NCBI GenBank assembly: GCA_039920645.1
Contig: JBDSDI010000257.1
Coordinates: forward strand, 1 to 11,496
Source: CAMCVE01 sp039920645
GTDB taxonomy: Bacteria > Bdellovibrionota > UBA2428
Direction: 5' to 3'
DNA: 11,496 bases
Within the stretch, counting starts at the first letter, position 1, and each line of letters opens with the position of its first letter. The notes beneath the pieces were generated by a model. That model was not told the DNA's origin and did not search any database. It saw nothing but the letters and a program-made list of their open reading frames with translations. Position numbers and translations under genes: made by a program. Below, in pieces: positions 7,091-11,496 of this stretch.

Positions 7091-8262
7091 TGAACGCGAT
7101 CAAACTCAGCCTCAGTCCTTTGCGTATTCCCATGAAGGTTTCCTTCAAACATGCGTCGGCCGAACGCCACGTTACCGAAAGCGTTTGGGTGACCGCAAAA
7201 CGCGGTACTCTCACGGGTCTCGGCGAGGGCTGTCCGCGGGTCTACGTGACGGGTGAGACGCTCGACGGCGCGATGATCTGGGCGCAGTCCAAGGTCGCAA
7301 TGCTCGAGGAGCGCGTCCATAGTCTCGCCGACCTCAAGCTCGTCTCGAAAGAGCTCGACGAAGAGATCAAATTGAATCTGTCGGCCTGGTGTGCGCTGGA
7401 GCTTGCGATCCTGGACTTACTCGCTCAGGAAGTAGCCGTGAGTCTCGAAAAACTTCTGGGCGTTTCTGAAGAGCGCACACGCTTCACCTACGCCGCCGTG
7501 CTTTCGGCCGACGACGAAACGAAGTTCGCGCGCAACATCGATAAGTATTTGCGCTACGGCTTTTCGGATTTCAAGCTGAAGGTCGTCGCAAAAGAGGCCG
7601 ATGATATTCCGCGTCTCGAGCAGCTTAAGTCCAAAGTCTCGCCTGGAGCGAAGCTCTGTTGGCCGCCCGTGCGCTTACTCGCCTCGGCCTACGCCGCAAG
7701 AAATCCTTTCGAATTCCGTCTGCGCCTTGATGGCAACAACGCCTGGGCAGGACGCGAGCACGAAATCGATTCTTTCCTCGACAAGGCCGCGCTGAAACCG
7801 TGGGCCATCGAGGAACCGTTTGCTCCGTACGATTTCGAACGGCTTTCGGATCTAAGTCGTCGCCACAACATCGGCATCATCCTCGACGAATCGCTCTGCC
7901 GGCTCGAAGACGTCATCCGCGCGAGCAAGTATGAAGCGCGTTGGGTCGCCAACATGCGCGTCTCCAAGCTCGGCGGACTGTTGCGTTCACTCGAGATCGC
8001 CGAAAACTTGAAGGACCTCGGTTGGGAAATCATCGTCGGCGCCCAGGTCGGCGAAACCTCCGTGCTCTCCAGGGCTGCGCTCGTCGTGGCGCGTGCCGCA
8101 GGTTCCTTGCTCGTTTCTCAAGAAGGCGCTTTTGGTGACATCTTGCTCGAGCGCGATCGCGCCGTTCCGATGCTGAAGTTCGGGCTCGCAGGTCTCGTTC
8201 ACAACACCGCTTCGTCACAGAAGGGTCTCGGTCTCATGGAAGTCGAAGGATTTAAGTTATGA
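7090..8262 (+). CDS. enolase-superfamily protein, MLE/dipeptide-epimerase subgroup
   Basis: A 390-residue protein with the N-terminal capping domain (about 1-130) and TIM-barrel domain of the mandelate racemase/muconate lactonizing enzyme group. Barrel signatures are KLK at 162-164 (KxK base), metal ligands D214 in RLDGNN, E241 in IEEP and D266 in LDES, then NMRVSKLGG at 288-296. Spacings D to E (27), E to D (25) and D to the last site (24) match, or come within one residue of, those I recall for Bacillus Ala-Glu epimerase. On that alignment the second catalytic Lys is replaced by R290. Between K164 and D214 there are about 21 extra residues, around 184-206. Start ATG 7090 overlaps the GH3 stop (TGATG); the frame stays open upstream, but that region lies inside GH3. 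Possible activities are dipeptide epimerase-like, N-acylamino acid racemase-like or o-succinylbenzoate synthase-like; none can be chosen. Confidence 0.85.
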   Translation: MNAIKLSLSPLRIPMKVSFKHASAERHVTESVWVTAKRGTLTGLGEGCPRVYVTGETLDGAMIWAQSKVAMLEERVHSLADLKLVSKELDEEIKLNLSAWCALELAILDLLAQEVAVSLEKLLGVSEERTRFTYAAVLSADDETKFARNIDKYLRYGFSDFKLKVVAKEADDIPRLEQLKSKVSPGAKLCWPPVRLLASAYAARNPFEFRLRLDGNNAWAGREHEIDSFLDKAALKPWAIEEPFAPYDFERLSDLSRRHNIGIILDESLCRLEDVIRASKYEARWVANMRVSKLGGLLRSLEIAENLKDLGWEIIVGAQVGETSVLSRAALVVARAAGSLLVSQEGAFGDILLERDRAVPMLKFGLAGLVHNTASSQKGLGLMEVEGFKL

Positions 8263-9182
8263 TGCGTTTCGGATCTCATCTTCTTTTTTTTGCGACGGCG
8301 CTGTCGTCCCTTACGGCCCTAGCCGAGAATCGGGACCTTTACTACGAGGGTCATGACGGTTCTCGTCAGCACGCGATTCATTTCATAGCCGAGCATCCGC
8401 GGTCGGCGATTCTCTTCGTGCACGGCCTGCAGAGTCACGCCGAGTGGATGCGTGCCTCGGGGGTCGGTGAGAAGCTCGCCGCCCGCGGGATCTCGGTCAT
8501 GGCCTTTGATCGCCGCGGTTCGGGCCGCAGTGCTACGGAGAGGGGCTACGCTGCGAGCGGCAAGGAGCTGCTTGAGGATTTGAATGATGCCGTTGTGCTC
8601 TTCCGCAAGGAACTTCGTAAGCAAGGCGTCGAGCCCGGTCGCGATATTCAGCTGAACCTCATGGCGAACTGCTTCGGTGTGCGCATTGCCGTTCCTTATG
8701 CTTTCGAAGCGGAGAAGCAGAGCAAGAATCCCTTTGCTTCGCTTATTCTCATCGCACCCTCGACGCAGATGCGTCCCGAGGCCGAATACAATTTCATAGA
8801 AAAACTACAGGTGATGTTGAAAGGCTCGCATGAGAGCGTGGCCACGCCTCTCAAAGACGAGTGGTTCGTCTCCAGTGGTCCGGGCCTCACGTGGATCAAG
8901 CAAGACGCCTTGGGTCTTCACCGGGTCACGGTCGGGCTCCTGAAGTCCGTGCGCGGTCTTACGACGATCGCTAACCGTGAACTTCCGGACATGACGATGC
9001 CGCTGATGATCTTCACTGCATCCCGCGACAAAATGGTCGACGGCGAGCGTGTGAAGCGCGAGCTCTATCGTCCCTATCGCGGCGAGAAGCGCCTGCGGGA
9101 ACTCGACTCTGAACACAGTCTCGAATTCGGGCCGGCGCGCGATCGTTTCGTCGAGGAGACCGTGCGATGGGTGCTTCGTTAA
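8259..9182 (+). CDS. exported alpha/beta hydrolase with Cys nucleophile
   Basis: A 307-residue protein with a Sec signal peptide (hydrophobic 8-22, ALA cleavage site before E23) and a serine aminopeptidase/monoglyceride lipase-like alpha/beta hydrolase domain. LFVHGLQSH at 52-60 carries the oxyanion HG element, and AFDRRGSGRS at 82-91 is the usual DxRGxGxS strand. The nucleophile elbow reads ANCFG at 136-140, so C138 replaces Ser, as in dienelactone hydrolase (GYCLGG). D257 (SRDKMVD) and H286 (DSEHS) complete a Cys-Asp-His triad. The start ATG overlaps the enolase-gene stop by 4 bp, and AAGGA at 8246-8250 is 8 bases upstream; the second ATG at 8262 is spaced less well. It is the third gene of the GH3 unit and would act outside the inner membrane, perhaps on an ester, lactone or amide made or imported by the pathway. 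The substrate is unknown. Confidence 0.85.
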   Translation: MMRFGSHLLFFATALSSLTALAENRDLYYEGHDGSRQHAIHFIAEHPRSAILFVHGLQSHAEWMRASGVGEKLAARGISVMAFDRRGSGRSATERGYAASGKELLEDLNDAVVLFRKELRKQGVEPGRDIQLNLMANCFGVRIAVPYAFEAEKQSKNPFASLILIAPSTQMRPEAEYNFIEKLQVMLKGSHESVATPLKDEWFVSSGPGLTWIKQDALGLHRVTVGLLKSVRGLTTIANRELPDMTMPLMIFTASRDKMVDGERVKRELYRPYRGEKRLRELDSEHSLEFGPARDRFVEETVRWVLR

Positions 9183-9213
9183 GGAGCGCCCTCTTGGAGC
9201 TTGATTTGCCGCC

Positions 9214-9238
9214 GACTTCGTGAGAAAACCCACGAGTC
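9214..9238 (+). other. hairpin downstream of the hydrolase gene
   Basis: GACT-T-CGTG pairs with CACGAGTC across an 8-base loop, with one bulged T. No T-run follows, so it is not a classical intrinsic terminator. It may stabilise the 3' end of the operon message or mark processing upstream of the tRNA. Confidence 0.3.
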
Positions 9239-9255
9239 CTCGAAAACCTGGAAGT

Positions 9256-9331
<76 letters not shown>

Positions 9332-9373
9332 CTTTTTCTCAAGAATTTCATGAGTCGCTCCGATAGAGAGCTC

Positions 9374-9613
9374 ATGAAAACTCTTCTTTCCCTGAGCTTC
9401 GCCCTCTTTCTTCTTACGCCCGCAGCCTTTGCGCGTCGTCCCCTCGTCGATATCCGTCCCACCGCGCAGACCGGAGGCGCCGATAACTCCGCTACCGACG
9501 CCACGAGCCCATCGGCTGCGACCGCCTGTCGCCACCCGAGCTCCGGCGATCAGGTCCCCGCGAGCGTCGAAGGCTTCGATTCGCTTCCTTCCACCCGCAT
9601 CACCCAAAAATAG
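9374..9613 (+). CDS. small exported protein of unknown function
   Basis: A 79-residue ORF not recognised. It begins with a convincing Sec signal peptide (K2, hydrophobic 4-17, cleavage AFA before R21). The mature part would be only about 59 residues, low-complexity, rich in Ala, Ser, Thr and Pro, with a single Cys (C52). I chose ATG 9374, preceded by GAGAG at 9366-9370; an in-frame ATG at 9350 would add 8 residues and spoil the signal-peptide start. It lies 42 bp after the tRNA. The mature sequence shows no domain, so this could be a periplasmic or secreted peptide or a decayed remnant of a longer gene. Confidence 0.5.
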   Translation: MKTLLSLSFALFLLTPAAFARRPLVDIRPTAQTGGADNSATDATSPSAATACRHPSSGDQVPASVEGFDSLPSTRITQK

Positions 9614-9634
9614 GATCTCTTCCAAGGGTCGCGC

Positions 9635-9663
9635 TTGACTCTTAACGCGGCGCGGTGTATCTC
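9635..9663 (+). promoter_or_regulatory. weak promoter-like sequence before the YkuD-like gene
   Basis: TTGACT at 9635-9640 and TATCTC at 9658-9663 are 17 bp apart. The -35 box is good but the -10 matches consensus at only three positions. If real, transcription would begin near 9670, favouring a start codon downstream of 9655. Confidence 0.25.
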
Positions 9664-10557
9664 GGGCCGGTGAGAAATCTTCGGCTTTTTGCAATGGCCC
9701 TCGCGACAATGTCTTTGGCCGCTCATTCCGAAGAGAAGCCGAAGCCCAAACCCTTGCCGGTTTTCAAAGATCCTTACGCGGCTCTTAACGACACCGAGCT
9801 CGAAGCCAAGGTGCAGCCGCTTTTGGCCCAGCCTGCCACGCTCGTGCTGAGCCAAGAAATCCTTCCCACCCCCAACGTGCTGCCCATCATGAGCGAAGGC
9901 GTCGATATCGAAATTGTTCTGCCGCACAATCGCTGCGAAGCGGGCACCATGACTTGGGGCTCGCTAGCCACGGGTTATACGAGTTGCCGCGTGCTCGGGC
10001 GCGGACAGACGATCTTCGCGACGCTGCGTGAGCTTGCGGGTCTGAAGGCCACTCAGCGCGACTACCGCAGCTGGACCATCGGTCAGACTCCGGTGCCGAT
10101 GAAGGCCGAGTGGATCAAGCCCAAAGAACATTTCGCGACGGCGGCCGAATACGATTACTGCATGTTCCGCCCGGATATCGAAGAAAACGGCGCTTCGATT
10201 CACGCTCGCCCCCGCTCAACGATCGGACGCTTCACGCTCGATACCGGCGTGAAAATTCATCCCGGCAAAGAGTACTGGGGAACGCATCCCGGCACTTCCA
10301 GGCTGCTCATGCCCGTGCGCATGACGCCCGTGCCTTCGCCCGAGAACGAAGCCTATCGCAACCAGGGAGATCTCTTGAAGCGCTCGGACTTCTGGATTCA
10401 TTCCCATGAAAATATCCGCGACCCCATGCCGCTCGAAAGTTCGTCGACCTTCGGGTGTCCTCGTCTACCGCGAGCCTGCGAAGAAAATATGCAGGAATTC
10501 GTTGCCGCTCAGAATGCCACGGGCAAGCTACCGATCCTGCTTATTATCGAAGAATAA
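9655..10557 (+). CDS. exported protein with divergent YkuD/L,D-transpeptidase-like signature
   Basis: A protein of up to 300 residues. The N-terminus (RNLR, then a hydrophobic run to LAAHS at about 25) looks like a signal peptide, followed by a Lys/Pro-rich linker. The C-terminal part resembles a YkuD domain. RSTIGRFTL at 187-195 recalls the TPxGxF stretch. H249, 15 residues, then T265-F266-G267-C268-P-R fits the HX14-17[S/T]HGC motif, except that the His before Gly is Phe. C268 would be the nucleophile. Other cysteines (C94, C111, C169, C275) may form disulfides in the periplasm. If the assignment holds, it would cross-link or anchor to peptidoglycan. The start is uncertain: GTG at 9655 or 9670, or ATG at 9694, none with a clear ribosome site. 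The gene itself is convincing; the family call is tentative. Confidence 0.6.
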   Translation: MYLGPVRNLRLFAMALATMSLAAHSEEKPKPKPLPVFKDPYAALNDTELEAKVQPLLAQPATLVLSQEILPTPNVLPIMSEGVDIEIVLPHNRCEAGTMTWGSLATGYTSCRVLGRGQTIFATLRELAGLKATQRDYRSWTIGQTPVPMKAEWIKPKEHFATAAEYDYCMFRPDIEENGASIHARPRSTIGRFTLDTGVKIHPGKEYWGTHPGTSRLLMPVRMTPVPSPENEAYRNQGDLLKRSDFWIHSHENIRDPMPLESSSTFGCPRLPRACEENMQEFVAAQNATGKLPILLIIEE

Positions 10558-10579
10558 AAGCGCTCATGTCTGCGCGCTT
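10558..10579 (-). terminator. hairpin between convergent genes, probable terminator of the MFS gene
   Basis: AAGCGC (10558-10563) and GCGCTT (10574-10579) form an inverted repeat around a 10-base loop, filling the 21-bp gap between the two stop codons. Read on the minus strand, the stem runs into TTTTATT, a plausible U-tract. On the plus strand GGTTTTT follows after a few bases, so it could work both ways. Confidence 0.45.
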
Positions 10580-11496
10580 CAAGGTTTTTCGAGGTAGTCG
10601 AGATCCCTGTGGAAAGTCTCGGGGATCATGTAGAGTGCCACGAACGAAAGCACGGTACAGACGAGGCCTACGAGCGCACCGCTGTTGAGAATTCCTAGCC
10701 GTCCTTTCAAACATGTGAAGGTCAGCGACATCGGCACGAGTGCAGCGCGTACGAAGTTCGGCACGCTCGTCGCAACCGTCGCGCGCAGGTTCGTACCGAA
10801 CTGTTCGGCCGCGATGGTCGCAAAGACCGCCCAATATCCGCTCGAGAGTCCTAAAATAAGACAAAGTCCGTAGAACTGCGATGCACTCACCCCATGAGCA
10901 AGGAAATAGCTGAGCGAAGCCAAGCTCGAAGCGCTCATGAAAATGAGCATGGCCTTGCGTCGGCTTTGAAGAAGTTGGCTCGTAAGTCCGGAAAGTAAAT
11001 CGCCCACGACGAGTCCCGAGTAACAAAAGAAGACGGCGCGTCCGGCGCTGATCTCGCCTACCACGCCCAGCGCGGTGGCGAACTCGGGTGAGAGCGTGAC
11101 GAGAATGCCGACGACGTACCAGAGCTGAATACCAACGAGAATGCACAGTACGAAACGCTTGAGGCGGTCGCGGTCTTTGAAGATCGAGAGGAAGTTTCCA
11201 CGTTCGACTGCGGAGTGCTCGGCTTTCTTGAAGATTCCCGACTCGCTTACGCCGATGCGAAGCGCGAGTAGCATGAAGCCCAGACCGCCGCCGATGCGGT
11301 AAGCGTTGCGCCACTCGAAATGCTTGGCCACGAAGTAGGCGGCGATTGCGCCGCTGACGCCAATGGTGGCGACCAGGGTGGTGCCGAAACCTCGCTTTTC
11401 CTTCGGCAGCGTTTCGGAAACAAGCGTGATGCCCGCGCCGAGTTCTCCGGCAAGACCGAGACCCGCGAAGAACCGTAAGGTCGCGTACATCGCAAG
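10579..11496 (-). CDS. MFS transporter, N-terminus outside the window (partial)
   Basis: A partial major facilitator superfamily permease. The frame runs open through the right edge (two codons before the first visible Met), so that Met is probably internal. The visible part has about 305 residues, and roughly the first 100 (first membrane helices) are missing. The segment RFFAGLGLAGELGAG with ETLPKEKRG is the typical motif of the metabolite:H+ symporter/sugar-porter-like MFS groups (RFLQGxGxGGE...ExxPxxxRG). Many hydrophobic helices follow, with a polar central loop (KKAEHSAVERGNFLSIFKDRDRLKRF) that usually divides the two six-helix halves. The C-terminal tail ends in HRDLDYLEKP. The substrate cannot be inferred. 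It converges with the YkuD-like gene, with 21 bp between them. Confidence 0.85.
   Translation of the reverse strand, partial: LAMYATLRFFAGLGLAGELGAGITLVSETLPKEKRGFGTTLVATIGVSGAIAAYFVAKHFEWRNAYRIGGGLGFMLLALRIGVSESGIFKKAEHSAVERGNFLSIFKDRDRLKRFVLCILVGIQLWYVVGILVTLSPEFATALGVVGEISAGRAVFFCYSGLVVGDLLSGLTSQLLQSRRKAMLIFMSASSLASLSYFLAHGVSASQFYGLCLILGLSSGYWAVFATIAAEQFGTNLRATVATSVPNFVRAALVPMSLTFTCLKGRLGILNSGALVGLVCTVLSFVALYMIPETFHRDLDYLEKP

Noticed and set aside
5240..9182. Trio read as MenE-MenC-MenH (menaquinone synthesis)
   Set aside because: The order of an adenylating enzyme, an enolase-family protein and an alpha/beta hydrolase is superficially similar. However, the first is GH3 rather than a CoA ligase, the hydrolase is exported with a Cys nucleophile, and no other men genes are present.
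10544..11314. 256-codon minus-strand frame overlapping the MFS gene
   Set aside because: It is a different frame of the same strand, very Arg/His-rich, whereas the accepted frame has clear membrane helices and MFS motifs.

Overview
The window is a gene-dense, GC-rich (roughly high-50s percent by eye) bacterial chromosome segment. It carries metabolic genes, a DNA-maintenance gene, a tRNA gene with an encoded CCA end, and several exported proteins with ordinary Sec signal peptides. I saw no phage, transposon, plasmid or CRISPR signature. Gene style, exported proteins and a consensus sigma70 promoter suggest a Gram-negative, proteobacteria-like or Bdellovibrionota-like organism. The lineage guess is weak because no phylogenetic marker is present.

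Region 1 (1-3853, plus strand) is a tight operon. It runs from a possible upstream gene tail (3-56) to a DUF1688/Urc4 protein, uracil phosphoribosyltransferase (upp), a uridine kinase-like P-loop enzyme (udk) and the AAA+ ATPase RarA. Gaps are 10, -4 and 13 bp. Urc4 plus a UPRTase is the signature of the URC pathway of uracil catabolism, known from yeasts. Here upp (from uracil) and udk (from uridine) would both deliver UMP to the Urc enzymes.

Region 2 (3862-5070, minus strand) converges on rarA. It holds an FAH-superfamily hydrolase with intact metal ligands, followed by a small membrane protein.

Region 3 (5071-9182, plus strand) starts with a near-perfect sigma70 promoter (TTGACG, 17 bp, TATAAT). 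A perfect 15-bp palindrome overlaps its -10 box and presumed start point and is a candidate operator. It drives three overlapping genes: a GH3-family acyl-adenylate/amide synthetase, an enolase-superfamily enzyme and an exported alpha/beta hydrolase with a Cys nucleophile. The enolase homologue keeps its metal ligands but has Arg where the second catalytic Lys is expected, and an insertion of about 21 residues. This translationally coupled trio is the best candidate in the window for an undescribed small-molecule (amide or peptide-like) pathway.

Region 4 (9183-10557, plus strand) contains tRNA-Lys(CUU), a small exported protein of unknown function and an exported protein with a divergent YkuD/L,D-transpeptidase-like signature. 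Region 5 (10579-11496, minus strand) is an MFS transporter cut by the window edge, convergent with the YkuD-like gene across a hairpin. No gene-free stretch exceeds 300 bases. The longest is the divergent promoter region at 5071-5239.
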